From Klebsiella pneumoniae (GTDB lineage: Bacteria > Desulfobacterota > Binatia > UBA12015), in NCBI GenBank assembly GCA_945872365.1, contig CAMBZJ010000008.1:62001-126000 (forward strand): a stretch of DNA of 64,000 bases. The letters are read 5' to 3'. The notes beneath the pieces are model-generated. The model saw nothing but the letters and a program-made list of their open reading frames with translations, did no database searches and was not told the origin of the DNA. This document shows positions 26,969 to 37,597 of the stretch, piece after piece. The translations under genes were made by a program, and so were the position numbers. Within the stretch, counting starts at the first letter, position 1. The number at the start of each line of letters is the position of its first letter.

Positions 26969-27562
26969 ATGAGGTTCTCGAAGACCGAGGTGATGCGATG
27001 GTCGCTGGCCACGATCGCGGCGTGGCTGGTGTTGGCGGGAGCCGCCGTTCCGGCTCGTGCCGGCTTGGCGGGGTTGATCGACACCGACACCCTCGAAGAC
27101 CCGTTCGTCCAGCTGAACGACGTGGCGACGGAGAACAGGGACACGTTCACGATCCGCGGACGCGTCGAGGTCGCCCTCGGCCAGAGCCCGGTGGCCGACG
27201 GGGTCGCGAACGGCGTCACGGTGACGGTCCTCGAGTCGGCCACGCCGGCGCCGCCCGTCGCGGTCGATGCGAAGACGTTCACCGCGGCCGAGTGCAAGGC
27301 GGTCGCCAGCGGACGCAGCCTGTACTGCAAGGACTCGACCGACGGGAGCTTCTTCCGGCTGCGCCGCTCCTCGTCCCCGACGAAGTTCCGGGTGAACACG
27401 GTCGTCCGCAGGCAGGAGTTCGTCTCCCCGGCCAAGCCGTTCGAGACGCCGCTCTCGGGCGACGTGCAGATGAGCCTCTTTCACTGGCTCGGCGAGACCG
27501 ACCCGAGCCTGTGCCGCGTCACCCAGAACGGCGAGCGGACCACCTGCCGCGTGAAGAAGTGA
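26969..27562 (+). CDS. Hypothetical secreted protein
   Basis: Signal peptide MRWSLATIAAWLVLAGAAVPARA; good RBS (ggagg) upstream; followed by a strong intrinsic terminator. Confidence 0.75.
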   Translation: MRFSKTEVMRWSLATIAAWLVLAGAAVPARAGLAGLIDTDTLEDPFVQLNDVATENRDTFTIRGRVEVALGQSPVADGVANGVTVTVLESATPAPPVAVDAKTFTAAECKAVASGRSLYCKDSTDGSFFRLRRSSSPTKFRVNTVVRRQEFVSPAKPFETPLSGDVQMSLFHWLGETDPSLCRVTQNGERTTCRVKK

Positions 27563-27603
27563 CGCTCCGGCCCAGGGGCCGCACGACGGCCTGATTCGAC
27601 CCG

Positions 27604-27643
27604 GGGGCGGGTGTCGCGATCTGCGGCACCCGCCCCTTTTCTT
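27604..27643 (+). terminator. Rho-independent terminator after 26969-27562
   Basis: GGGGCGGGTG-(t-CGC-gatct-GCG-g)-CACCCGCCCC followed by TTTTCTT; 10-bp perfect stem extendable with a U.G wobble and CGC/GCG. Confidence 0.9.
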
Positions 27644-27787
27644 CGCCCCGCCGTCGAATTAGCCGGGGGGGGGGCTTTCCGGTCGCCTCAGACCGCCGGG
27701 GCCATCGGCTGCGACCAAGTGGAACGATTCGGGGATTTTAGATGACGAAATGATGACAGGACGTGCGAATTGGCGTAACGGAAAGGG

Positions 27788-29116
27788 ATGCAGAACTTGT
27801 CCGACGTCAGGCGTCCCCTCTTCTTCTCATCGGCCGTCTCGCTGCTCGCCGCGAGCCTTGCGGGTGGCTGCGGCAGCTCGAGCAGCGGAGCCGCCGGCCC
27901 CGCGACGAGTTCGAACATCCAGCATGTCGTCATCGTCGTGCAGGAGAACATCAGCTTCGACTCCTATCTGGGAACCTACTGCACGGCGCCCACCGGCTCG
28001 GATCCGTCCTGCACCGACGGCCCCGGGTGCTGCGAGCGGGCGCCAGCGGCCGACCCGGGCACCGGCACCGCCCCGCTGCTGCTCGACGACGCGGAGCACG
28101 GCGGGTTCGACCCCGTCCACTTCTCCACCTGCTTCTCCTCGGAGATCAACGGCGGCGCGATGGACCAGTACGTCGAGGGAGCGGTCTGCGGCTCGAATCC
28201 GCGGAACCTCGCCTACGCCGACGATGCGAGCGTCTGGTACTACCGCGACCTGGCGAAGAATCACGCGGTCGCCGACCGATACTTCCAGTCGGTGGTCGGT
28301 GCGAGTTCCGCGAACGACATGTACCTCGCACGCGCGAACTTCGTCTTCGAAGACAATACCTACGTGCCCGAGGGTGCGATCGGATCGTCATGCCTGCTCA
28401 ACAAGAACACCGCCCTCTACGACGACCCGACGATCGGCGACCTGCTCGCCGACGCCGGCGTCCCCTGGGCCTTCTACATCGAGGGCTACCAGGAGATGGC
28501 GGACGCCGAGGCCGCGGGCGGGTGCCCGCCGCCCGCCCCCGGGTGCGCCCTCGGCATCGGCCTCTACCCCTGCACCTACGACCCGAGCGACATCCCCTTC
28601 CAGTACTACGAGCGCTTCCGCGACAACCCGCAGTACATGAAGGATCTGTCGCACTTCGAGCAGGACGTCGCCGCCGGGACGCTGCCGGCCGTGAGCTTCG
28701 TGAAGGGCCTCGGCTTCCGCACGGAGCACCCGGGCTACGGCATCACGATCTCCGACGGCATGGACTTCACCCGGGCAGTGATCGACCGCGTGCAGGGCTC
28801 GCGCTACGCAGACGACACGCTGGTTCTGGTCGTCTACGACGAGAGCGGCGGGTATTTCGACCATGTGGCGCCGCCGCCGAACAGCAGCGTCGACGGAAAG
28901 CAGTATGGGCCGCGCATGCCGACCTTCGCGGTCGGGCGCTTCGCGCGGAGCAACCACGTCTCCCACGTGCCGATGGAGCACGCGTCGGTGGTCAGGTTCG
29001 TCGAGTGGAACTGGTTGGGCGGCAAGACCGGGCAACTCCAGACGCGCGACGCGGTGGCGAACAACATCGGCAGCCTGCTCGACCCCGCCGAGACCGGGAA
29101 CCCCGTCCCGGAGTGA
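27788..29116 (+). CDS. Phosphoesterase (phospholipase C / acid phosphatase-like, PF04185 type), predicted lipoprotein
   Basis: Lipobox LAGGC; HVVIVVQENISFDSYLGTYC; VLVVYDESGGYFDHVAPP. Confidence 0.88.
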   Translation: MQNLSDVRRPLFFSSAVSLLAASLAGGCGSSSSGAAGPATSSNIQHVVIVVQENISFDSYLGTYCTAPTGSDPSCTDGPGCCERAPAADPGTGTAPLLLDDAEHGGFDPVHFSTCFSSEINGGAMDQYVEGAVCGSNPRNLAYADDASVWYYRDLAKNHAVADRYFQSVVGASSANDMYLARANFVFEDNTYVPEGAIGSSCLLNKNTALYDDPTIGDLLADAGVPWAFYIEGYQEMADAEAAGGCPPPAPGCALGIGLYPCTYDPSDIPFQYYERFRDNPQYMKDLSHFEQDVAAGTLPAVSFVKGLGFRTEHPGYGITISDGMDFTRAVIDRVQGSRYADDTLVLVVYDESGGYFDHVAPPPNSSVDGKQYGPRMPTFAVGRFARSNHVSHVPMEHASVVRFVEWNWLGGKTGQLQTRDAVANNIGSLLDPAETGNPVPE

Positions 29117-29153
29117 TCCGGGAGCCTTTCGAGGCGGGCGCGGGCGGTCTTGC

Positions 29154-30824
29154 GTGAGCGACCGCCCCGCCCCGTCCCCCGGCCTTGCCGGGGGGAGCCC
29201 GGATCGCGAGAAGCCGCCCTCCGGGCCCGGGCCTGGACGGGGGCGTCCGGCCGCCAGGCCCGTTGCGCCCGAGGGGCGCGACCTGCGCTTCGCGGCGCTC
29301 GCCTTCGCCGCCCTCGGCGCGCTCGTATTCGCATCGCATCGCGAGGCGCTCGGCTGCTGGTTCGCCTCGGACGACTTCCGGTGGCTCGAGATCAGCGAAC
29401 CCGGGGACGTGTTGCGCAGCTTCGTCGGCCCCTGGGGACACGGCCCCGCCTACCGGCCGCTCTCGCGCGTGAGCTTCCTCGTCGACCATGCGCTCTTCGG
29501 CCTGAATGCGACGGGCTGGCATGCGCACGGTCTGCTGCTCCACGCGACCGCCGCGACGCTGCTCGCGGTCCTGCTGCGGCGCCTCTCGGGCGATCGCGTC
29601 TTCGCGCTCGCAGCGGCCGCGGTCTTCGCGGTCTTCCCGCTCGGGTACGAGAACTCGATCTGGATCTCGGGCCGGATCCACCCGCTCGGACTTTGCTGGT
29701 CGCTCGCCGCACTCGTCTTCTTCGACCGCGTGGCCGTGGGCGGCCGGCGCGGCGACGCCGCGGCCTTCCTCGCCTGCTACGCGATGGGCCTTCTCACCTA
29801 CGAGGCGAGCGTGTACGTGCCGGCCTTCGCCGTGCTGGTCGCACTTGCGAGGCGCCCCGGCGCGGCGCGCCGCCCGGCCGTCCTCCGCACCTGGCTCGCC
29901 GCCCTCGCGCTCACGGTGGCCTGGATCGCGCTCCGCTCCCGGGCCGTCGGCGGCGCGACCCTCTACCCGATGCGAGCGGTCGGGGAGATCCCGTCCCTCG
30001 ACTTCACCGCGCATGTCGCGGGGGCGCTCCGCCGCCTGCTCCAGCGACTCCAGCCCGCCTGGTGGGCGCTCGTCGCAGCCACCCTCGCGACCGCCTGGGC
30101 GGCGCCGCGGCGGTTCGCGGCGTTACCGCTCGGGGCGATCGTCGCACTGCTCGGATTCGCCCCGTTCGCGCTCGTGCTCGGCGGTGTACCCGCCCGCTTC
30201 CTGTATGCGAGCCAGCTCGGCATCGCGATCGCCGTGGGCGCGCTCGTCGCGGGTGCGGCCTGCGTACCGCGCGTCGGAGGCCTGCTGGCCGCGGTCCTCG
30301 CCGCGGCGATCCTCTGGCCGCTCGCCACGCAGACCGATGCCATCGCACGCGACTGGCGCACCGCGGGACAGGTCGGTCGACGCGTGCTCGACGACGTCGA
30401 GACGTCGACTCCGCCCAACGCGGGACCCGGGATCACCGTGCTGCTCGGCGCGCCCTACGAGATCCGGGGCCGGATGGTCTTCTCCACCTACCTCGACGCC
30501 GCGATGCGCGTCTTTCATCCCAGCTACCCGCGGCTTGTCGTGCCCGGCCAGTACTTCCTCGACTCCGACCGCCGCGTCGCCGCCGGGATGATGGCGTCGA
30601 CGATCGACGGCGACGCCGCGCGCCGCGCAGCACTCGGCCGGCCCGCGGTCGGGTGCACTCAGGCGCGACAGGCGCTCGACGCGGGCGGGCTCGATGCGTT
30701 CGTAAGCGCGCTCGCGGGCTGCGGCGGGAGCTTCCTCGCCGTCACGCAGCCCGACGGGACTGTCCGCGCGATGGACCCGACGGCTGCGGCGGCGTCGCTG
30801 CGGGCCGTGGGGCTCCGGCCCTAG
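29154..30824 (+). CDS. Polytopic membrane protein, GT-C-like glycosyltransferase
   Basis: Many TM helices; WFASDDFRWLEI near N-terminus after first TM (acidic loop as in GT-C); YRPLSRVSFLVDHALFGLNATGWHAHGLLLHA resembles TMTC/GT-C proteins. Confidence 0.65.
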   Translation: MSDRPAPSPGLAGGSPDREKPPSGPGPGRGRPAARPVAPEGRDLRFAALAFAALGALVFASHREALGCWFASDDFRWLEISEPGDVLRSFVGPWGHGPAYRPLSRVSFLVDHALFGLNATGWHAHGLLLHATAATLLAVLLRRLSGDRVFALAAAAVFAVFPLGYENSIWISGRIHPLGLCWSLAALVFFDRVAVGGRRGDAAAFLACYAMGLLTYEASVYVPAFAVLVALARRPGAARRPAVLRTWLAALALTVAWIALRSRAVGGATLYPMRAVGEIPSLDFTAHVAGALRRLLQRLQPAWWALVAATLATAWAAPRRFAALPLGAIVALLGFAPFALVLGGVPARFLYASQLGIAIAVGALVAGAACVPRVGGLLAAVLAAAILWPLATQTDAIARDWRTAGQVGRRVLDDVETSTPPNAGPGITVLLGAPYEIRGRMVFSTYLDAAMRVFHPSYPRLVVPGQYFLDSDRRVAAGMMASTIDGDAARRAALGRPAVGCTQARQALDAGGLDAFVSALAGCGGSFLAVTQPDGTVRAMDPTAAAASLRAVGLRP

Positions 30825-31009
30825 GCCGCCGAGCGAGCGCGGGGGCCCGACTTCGAAGTTCGTCCGCTGGACCCGAACGACGCTGCCGGCATCCTGCGCG
30901 GGACGGCCGCCTCCGCCCGCTGATCGAGCCCCGGGGCTGGCGCCCGGCCCGGCGATCCCGTTAGATCCGGCGGACGCCGCCCCGTCGCGGCCGTGAAAGG
31001 AGACCCGCC

Positions 31010-32206
31010 GTGCACTTCGACCACTCCGACAAGGTGAAGGCCCTGCTCGCCAGGCTGCAGGAGTTCATGGACGCCCACGTCTATCCGAACGAGTCCGTCT
31101 ACGACGCCCAGGTCGAGAAGAGCCGCTGGTCGCAGCCCGCGATCATGGAGGAACTCAAGCAGAAGGCGAAGTCCGCCGGGCTCTGGAACCTGTTCCTGCC
31201 CGGGAGCGACCGCGGCGCGGGCCTGACCAACGTCGAGTACGCGCCGCTCTGCGAACTCACGGGCCGCTCGGGCATCGCGCCCGAGGTGTTCAATTGCGCA
31301 GCCCCCGACACCGGCAACATGGAGGTCCTCGAGCGCTACGGCACAGAGGACCAGAAGAAGCAGTGGCTCGAGCCGCTTCTCGACGGCCGGATCCGCTCCG
31401 CCTTCGCCATGACCGAGCCTGAGGTCGCGTCCTCCGACGCAACGAACATCCGCTGCCGCATCGAGCGCGACGGCGACCACTACGTGATCAACGGCCGGAA
31501 GTGGTGGACGTCGGGTATCCTGCACCCGCACTGCCGGATCCTGATCGTGATGGGCAAGACCGACCCGAACGCACCCACCCACGAGCAGCAGTCGCAGATC
31601 CTCGTGCCCTCCGACGCGCCGGGCGTGAAGGTCCTGCGCCATCTCCCGGTGTTCGGCTACGACGACGCGCCGCACGGCCACGGCGAAGTGCTCTTCGAGG
31701 ATGTGCGCGTGCCGGCCGGAAACATCTTGCTCGGCGAGGGTCGCGGTTTCGAGATCGCGCAGGGCCGGCTCGGTCCTGGCCGCATCCACCACTGCATGCG
31801 TGTGATCGGCCTCGCCGAGCGCGCCCTCGACGCGATGTGCAGGCGCGTGAAGAGCCGGGTCGCCTTCGGGAAGCCGATCGCCGAGCAGACGGTGACTCTC
31901 GAGCGCATCGCGGAGTCGCGCATCGCCATCGAGCAGTCGCGCCTGCTGACGCTCAAGGCCGCTTACATGATGGACACGGTCGGCAACAAGGTCGCCCGCA
32001 AGGAGATCGCGATGATCAAGGTCGCGGCCCCGAACATGGCTCTCAAGGTGATCGACTGGGCGATCCAGGCGCACGGCGGCGCCGGCGTCTCCGACGACTT
32101 CGGACTTGCCGGCATGTGGGCCGGCGCACGCACGCTGCGGCTCGCGGACGGACCCGACGAGGTGCACCGCAACCAGATCGGCAAGCTCGAGCTGCGCGAG
32201 CACTGA
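31010..32206 (+). CDS. Acyl-CoA dehydrogenase family protein
   Basis: [73 protein letters not shown]. Confidence 0.93.
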   Translation: MHFDHSDKVKALLARLQEFMDAHVYPNESVYDAQVEKSRWSQPAIMEELKQKAKSAGLWNLFLPGSDRGAGLTNVEYAPLCELTGRSGIAPEVFNCAAPDTGNMEVLERYGTEDQKKQWLEPLLDGRIRSAFAMTEPEVASSDATNIRCRIERDGDHYVINGRKWWTSGILHPHCRILIVMGKTDPNAPTHEQQSQILVPSDAPGVKVLRHLPVFGYDDAPHGHGEVLFEDVRVPAGNILLGEGRGFEIAQGRLGPGRIHHCMRVIGLAERALDAMCRRVKSRVAFGKPIAEQTVTLERIAESRIAIEQSRLLTLKAAYMMDTVGNKVARKEIAMIKVAAPNMALKVIDWAIQAHGGAGVSDDFGLAGMWAGARTLRLADGPDEVHRNQIGKLELREH

Positions 32207-32421
32207 GGCGGATCCGGTGGGCGAAGCCGATTGCCGTCTCGCCGACGCCGACGCAGGCGCCCTACGGCGCGGCCAAGACCGGGTTGAATGCGCTGACGAT
32301 CGCCTGCGCACACGCCTTCGGCCCGGGGGGCCCGACGGGGGACGGCCCTGACGAACGCCCGCGGGCCGCATGGCGGCCCTCATCCGCGGCGCGACGGGCG
32401 CCGTGGCTTTCGGAGGATACG

Positions 32422-33330
32422 ATGACCCAGACCCGCATGCCCGCCATCGCCCTCGCCGCCGTTCCGGGCCGACGGCGCGCCATCCTCGAGGTCGGGCGCG
32501 AGATCGAACGGCGCGGCTTCTCCGGGATCTACTGCGCGAGCTTCGGCGACGGCCTGGGACTCTGCGAGGCGCTCGCGCTCGTGACCGAGCGCATACGGAT
32601 CGGCACCGCGATCGCGATCCTCTACACCCGCCACGTGACCGACTATGCCCAGACCGCAGCCCTCGTCCACGAACTCTCGGGCGGCCGCTTCGACTTCGGC
32701 ATCGGCGTGAGCCACGGCCCGGTGCACCAGCGCCTCGGGCTCGCGGTCGGCAAGCCGCTCGCCGACGTCCGCCGCTTCGTCGCGGATCTGCGGGCCGTGC
32801 CGCGGGTGGGCGAACTGCCCCCGGTCGTACTCGCGGGCCTGCGCGATCCGATGGTGCGGCTCGCCGGGGAGATCGCCGACGGCGTCGTCTTCGCCAACGC
32901 TGCCCGGTCGCACATGGGCCACTCGCTCGGACTTCTCCCGGCGGAAAAGCGCGCGGCGGGCTTCTTCGTCGGCAACATGATCCCGACGTGCATCTCCGAC
33001 GACGTCGCGGCAGCGGCCGCGGTAAACCGCAAGACGCTCACCTCCTACGCCTTCCTGCCCAACTACCGCGCCTACTGGAAGGCCGCCGGCTACGTCGAGG
33101 AGATGGAGGCGATCGAGCGGGCAATCGAGGCACGCGAGCCGGATCGCATACCGGCGCTGCTCTCGGAACGCTGGCTCGAGGACACGACGCTCTTCGGCTC
33201 CGCCGCCCAGGTCCGCGAGGGCGTGGCGCGCTGGTTCGAAGCGGGCGTCGGCACGCCCATCTTGGTGCCGTCGTCGGCCGCGGGGAACCAGATGAAGGCA
33301 ATCGAGGAACTCTTCGCGGCCTACGCCTGA
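32422..33330 (+). CDS. LLM-class flavin oxidoreductase, possibly F420-dependent
   Basis: ALVTERIRIGTAIAILYTRHVTDYAQTAALVHELSGGRFDFGIGVSHGP; PPVVLAGLRDPMVRLAGEIADGVVF. Confidence 0.88.
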   Translation: MTQTRMPAIALAAVPGRRRAILEVGREIERRGFSGIYCASFGDGLGLCEALALVTERIRIGTAIAILYTRHVTDYAQTAALVHELSGGRFDFGIGVSHGPVHQRLGLAVGKPLADVRRFVADLRAVPRVGELPPVVLAGLRDPMVRLAGEIADGVVFANAARSHMGHSLGLLPAEKRAAGFFVGNMIPTCISDDVAAAAAVNRKTLTSYAFLPNYRAYWKAAGYVEEMEAIERAIEAREPDRIPALLSERWLEDTTLFGSAAQVREGVARWFEAGVGTPILVPSSAAGNQMKAIEELFAAYA

Positions 33331-33429
33331 GGCCGCTCACGTGGCTCGCGGAGGGCGAGCAGAGCCTCGCCTGTCACTCCTCGTCGGATCGGGGGACGTC
33401 CCGGCCGCCCCGGGGCGTCGGCGCCGCGT

Positions 33430-34659
33430 TCACCAGCGGGCGCGGTCGATCCGCGCCACCGCCTCCTCGACGTTGGCGCGCGAGTTGAACGCCGAAAGAC
33501 GGAAGTAGCCCTCGCCCGATGGACCGAAGCCGGAGCCGGGCGTACCGACGACGTTCGCCTGCGAGAGCAGCCGGTCGAAGAAGTCCCATGACGAGAGTCC
33601 CGCAGGCGTGCGCAGCCAGATGTAGGGCGCATTGGTCCCGCCGAACACGGTGAAGCCGGCCGCAGCGAGTCCCTTCCGGATGATCGCCGCGTTCTCCATG
33701 TAGAAGCGGACGATGTCGCGGGTCTGCTCGCGACCCTCGGGCGAGTACACGGCGGCGGCCCCGCGCTGCACCGGGTACGAGACCCCGTTGAACTTGGTCG
33801 TCTGGCGGCGATTCCACAGCGCGTTCACCGCCACCCGCTCGCCCCCCGCCTCGGCCGTGACCGATTTCGGCACGACCGTGAAGGCGCAGCGAGTGCCGGT
33901 GAAGCCGGCCGTCTTCGAGAAGCTGCGGAACTCGATCGCGACGTCCCTGGCACCCGGGATCTCGTAGATCGAGCGCGGGATGGCGGGATCCGAGACGTAG
34001 GCCTCGTAGGCCGCGTCGAACAGGATGATCGAGCCGTTCGCGCGCGCATACTCGACCCAGCGCGCGAGTTCGTCGCGCCCGGCGGCCGCTCCGGTCGGGT
34101 TGTTCGGCGAGCAGAGGTAGATCAGGTCGACCTTCTGCTCGGGCAGGACGGGCACGAAGCCGTTCTCGGCCGTCGCCGGCATGTAGACGATGCCCGCGTA
34201 GCGCCCGTCGGCGCCCGCGGCCCCGGTGCGGCCGGCCATCACGTTCGTGTCGAGGTAGACGGGGTAGACCGGGTCGGTCAGTGCGACCACGTTGTCGAGC
34301 CCGAAGATCTCCTGGATGTTACCGCTGTCACACTTCGAGCCGTCGGAGACGAAGACCTCGTCGCGCGCGATCTCGACGCCGCGCGAGGCGTACTCGTGCT
34401 CGCGGATCAGGTCGATCAGGAAGTCGTAACCCTGCTCAGGCCCGTAGCCGCGGAATCCGCCGTCGGTCCCCATCTCGTCGACCCCGGCCCGCATGGCCTC
34501 GACCACCGCGGGGACGAGCGGCCGGGTGACGTCGCCGATGCCGAGCCGGATGATCTTCGCGTCCTTGTTCGCCGCGGCGAACGCCGCGACGCGGCGGCCG
34601 ATCTCGGGGAAGAGGTAGCCGGCCTTGAGCTTGAGATAGTTCGCGTTCGCCTTCGCCAT
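33430..34659 (-). CDS. dapL: LL-diaminopimelate aminotransferase
   Basis: [77 protein letters not shown]. Confidence 0.95.
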   Translation of the reverse strand: MAKANANYLKLKAGYLFPEIGRRVAAFAAANKDAKIIRLGIGDVTRPLVPAVVEAMRAGVDEMGTDGGFRGYGPEQGYDFLIDLIREHEYASRGVEIARDEVFVSDGSKCDSGNIQEIFGLDNVVALTDPVYPVYLDTNVMAGRTGAAGADGRYAGIVYMPATAENGFVPVLPEQKVDLIYLCSPNNPTGAAAGRDELARWVEYARANGSIILFDAAYEAYVSDPAIPRSIYEIPGARDVAIEFRSFSKTAGFTGTRCAFTVVPKSVTAEAGGERVAVNALWNRRQTTKFNGVSYPVQRGAAAVYSPEGREQTRDIVRFYMENAAIIRKGLAAAGFTVFGGTNAPYIWLRTPAGLSSWDFFDRLLSQANVVGTPGSGFGPSGEGYFRLSAFNSRANVEEAVARIDRARW

Positions 34660-34758
34660 GCGGCACGGCTTAACCGTTCACCGGCGGGGAGCCAAGCCGC
34701 GAGCGTCGTGTCGGTCGCGGGGCCGTGCCCGTGCTCGGGTGCCGCGTCGAAACCCCGC

Positions 34759-36081
34759 TCAGAGGTAGCGCGCGACCAGGTTCTCCAGCCGCTCCTGCCC
34801 GCCCGAGCGCGGCTTGGGATCGAGGCCGCGCTCGCGCACCAGGTCGGCCAGGTCGGCGAGCGATCGTCTCCCCTCCAAGATCTCGCGCCCGAGCGCGCCG
34901 CCCCAGCCCGCGTAGCGCTCCTCGACCGCTCGTACGAGCGCACCGTCCTCGATCATGCGCGCCGCGACCCGCAGCCCGCGTGCGAGCGTGTCGATTCCGC
35001 CGACGTGGGCGTGGAACAGGTCCGCCGGATCGATGCTCTGGCGGCGCAGCTTCGCATCGAAGTTGCAGCCGCCGCTCCCGAAGCCGCCGACACGCAGGAC
35101 GTGGTGGAGGGCGAGCGCCATCTCGGGGACGGAGTTCGGGAACTGGTCGGTGTCCCAGCCATTCTGGGCGTCGCCGCGGTTCACGTCGAGCGAGCCGAAG
35201 GCGTCGTTCGCGATTGCCCAGGCGACTTCGTGCTCGAAGGACAGGCCGGCGAGCGTCGCGTGGTTCACCTCGATGTTGAGCTTCACCTCGCGCTCGAGGC
35301 CGTAGCGACGCAGGAAGGCGACCACGGCGGCCGCGTCGCGATCGTACTGGTGCTTGGTCGGCTCCATCGGCTTGGGCTCGACGAGCAGCGTCCCGCCGAA
35401 GCCGATCCGGTGCTTGTGCTCGACGACCAGCGCGAGGAAGCGTCCGAGCTGGTCGGCCTCGCGGCGCAGGTCGGTATTGAGCAGGGTGTCGTAGCCCTCG
35501 CGCCCGCCCCACAGGACGTAGTTCGCCCCGCCGAGGCGGTGGGTCGCCTCGAGCGCGCGGCGCACCTGGGCCGCGGCGTAGGCGAAGACCTCGGGGTCTG
35601 GATTCGTCGCGGCGCCGGCGGCATAGCGGCGATGGCTGAAGAGGTTCGCGGTACCCCAGAGGAGCCGCATCCCGGTGCGCCGCATCCCGGCCTCGACCAG
35701 GGAAAGGACCCGGTCGAGGGCCGCCTCGGTCGCGGCGAGCGAGTCGAACTCGGGCGCCACGTCGCGGTCGTGGAAGGTGAAGAAGGGGACGCCCAGCTTC
35801 TCGAAGAACTCGAAGGCGACGTGCGTCTTGCGCTCGGCGAGAGCGACCGGGTCGCCCGCGCCGAACCACGGCCGATCGAAGGTCTCGGCCCCGAACATGT
35901 CGGTGCCCGGCCAGCAGAACGTGTGCCACCAGCACACGGCGATGCGGAGTTGGTCGGCCATGCGCTTGCCGAGGACGATCGCCTCGGGGTCGTACCAGCG
36001 ATAGGCGAGCGGATCGTCGCCGTCGGGCCCCTGGTAGCGGATCCGGTCGATTCCGCGGAAGAACGGCTCGTTGGTCGTCAT
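34759..36081 (-). CDS. xylA: Xylose isomerase
   Basis: [79 protein letters not shown]. Confidence 0.97.
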   Translation of the reverse strand: MTTNEPFFRGIDRIRYQGPDGDDPLAYRWYDPEAIVLGKRMADQLRIAVCWWHTFCWPGTDMFGAETFDRPWFGAGDPVALAERKTHVAFEFFEKLGVPFFTFHDRDVAPEFDSLAATEAALDRVLSLVEAGMRRTGMRLLWGTANLFSHRRYAAGAATNPDPEVFAYAAAQVRRALEATHRLGGANYVLWGGREGYDTLLNTDLRREADQLGRFLALVVEHKHRIGFGGTLLVEPKPMEPTKHQYDRDAAAVVAFLRRYGLEREVKLNIEVNHATLAGLSFEHEVAWAIANDAFGSLDVNRGDAQNGWDTDQFPNSVPEMALALHHVLRVGGFGSGGCNFDAKLRRQSIDPADLFHAHVGGIDTLARGLRVAARMIEDGALVRAVEERYAGWGGALGREILEGRRSLADLADLVRERGLDPKPRSGGQERLENLVARYL

Positions 36082-36118
36082 CGCACACCTCGTGGCGGCG
36101 GCGCGGGGCGCCGCAGGT

Positions 36119-37588
36119 TCAGATCTCGCGGAAGTGCGGGCGCAGGTCCCGGTACAAGGCGCGGAAGAGCGGCAGGCGCCGCGCGTAGCGCTCGACGAGT
36201 TCCGGCTCCGGCTCGATCACGTGGTCGATCGGCGGCGCCGTGCAGACGAGCGATGGATCGCCGCCGTCCGCAGCCAGCCGTGCGAGCCGGGCCGCGCCGA
36301 ACGCCGGTCCGACCTCGCCGCCCGCGACGTAGGCGAGCGGCCGGTCGAGCGCGCTCGCGAGGATGCGACCCCACAACCGGCTCCGCGCACCCCCACCGAT
36401 GACCGACACCCGGTCGATCCCGGTTCCCGCGTCGCGCAACGCCGCCTCCCCGTCCGCAAACGCGAAGGCCACGCCCTCGAGCACCGCGCGACCGAGATCG
36501 GCGCGGGTCGTCTCGTGCGTCAGCCCGAAGAAGACGCCGCGCGCGCGCGGATCGTCGTGGGGCGTGCGCTCGCCGGAGAGGTAGGGCAGGAAGATGAGGC
36601 CCGCGTCCGGCGGCAACCCCGGGTCGTCTTCGGGCCCGAGGATCTCGGCGGGACTCGCCGCGCCGGTCACGCCTTCGAGCCACGCGAGACAGCTCGCCGC
36701 GCTCAGCAGGACCGCCATCTGGTGCCAGGTCCCCGGCAGCGCGTGGCAGAAGGCGTGCACGCCGCGTGCCGGGTGCGGCCGGAAGGCATCGGTCGCGACG
36801 AAGTACACGCCCGAGGTGCCGAGCGAGAGGAAGGCCTCCCCCTCGCCCACGACACCGACGCCGACCGCGCCCGCGGCGTTGTCGCCGCCGCCGCCCGCGA
36901 CGATCGTCCCGCGCGGCAGTCCCCAGTCCCGCGCTACCTCGTCGCGCAGCGCACCACCCGGCTGCGAACCCTCGACCAGTGCCGGCATGTGCCGCTCGTC
37001 GAGACCGGTCGCCGCGAGCATCTCGCCCGACCAGGCGCGTCGCCCGACGTCGAGCCAGAGAGTTCCCGAGGCATCCGACATCTCGCTCACCGCGTCACCC
37101 GTCATACGCAGGCGCAGCCAGTCCTTGGGGAGCAGGACCCGGTGGACGCGCGCGAACACGGCCGGCTCGTTCGCGGCGACCCAGAGCAGCTTGGGCGCCG
37201 TGAAGCCGGGCATGGCCGCGTTGCCGGTGATCTCGCGGCTGCGCGGCTCGCGCCGCTCCAACTCCGCGCATTGCTTGCCGCTGCGCCCGTCGTTCCACAG
37301 GATCGCCGGGCGCAGGACCGACTCGCTCTCGTCGAGCAGCACGGCGCCGTGCATCTGGCCCGAGAGTCCGACCCCGCGCACGCCCGCGAGCTCCGCACCC
37401 CGGCGGGCACGCAGGGCCCGGACCGCGCGATCGGTGGCCGTCCACCAGTCGGCCGGGTCCTGCTCCGACCCCAGGGGCCGCGGCCGCTCGACGTCGAGCG
37501 ACGCGCTCTCGTGGTCGACCAGGTGCTGGTCGCCGTCCACCAGGACGACCTTCACGCTCGACGTGCCGAGATCGATGCCGAGAAACAC
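36119..37588 (-). CDS. xylB: Xylulokinase
   Basis: [63 protein letters not shown]. Confidence 0.95.
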   Translation of the reverse strand: MFLGIDLGTSSVKVVLVDGDQHLVDHESASLDVERPRPLGSEQDPADWWTATDRAVRALRARRGAELAGVRGVGLSGQMHGAVLLDESESVLRPAILWNDGRSGKQCAELERREPRSREITGNAAMPGFTAPKLLWVAANEPAVFARVHRVLLPKDWLRLRMTGDAVSEMSDASGTLWLDVGRRAWSGEMLAATGLDERHMPALVEGSQPGGALRDEVARDWGLPRGTIVAGGGGDNAAGAVGVGVVGEGEAFLSLGTSGVYFVATDAFRPHPARGVHAFCHALPGTWHQMAVLLSAASCLAWLEGVTGAASPAEILGPEDDPGLPPDAGLIFLPYLSGERTPHDDPRARGVFFGLTHETTRADLGRAVLEGVAFAFADGEAALRDAGTGIDRVSVIGGGARSRLWGRILASALDRPLAYVAGGEVGPAFGAARLARLAADGGDPSLVCTAPPIDHVIEPEPELVERYARRLPLFRALYRDLRPHFREI

Positions 37589-37597
37589 AGCGTGTTC

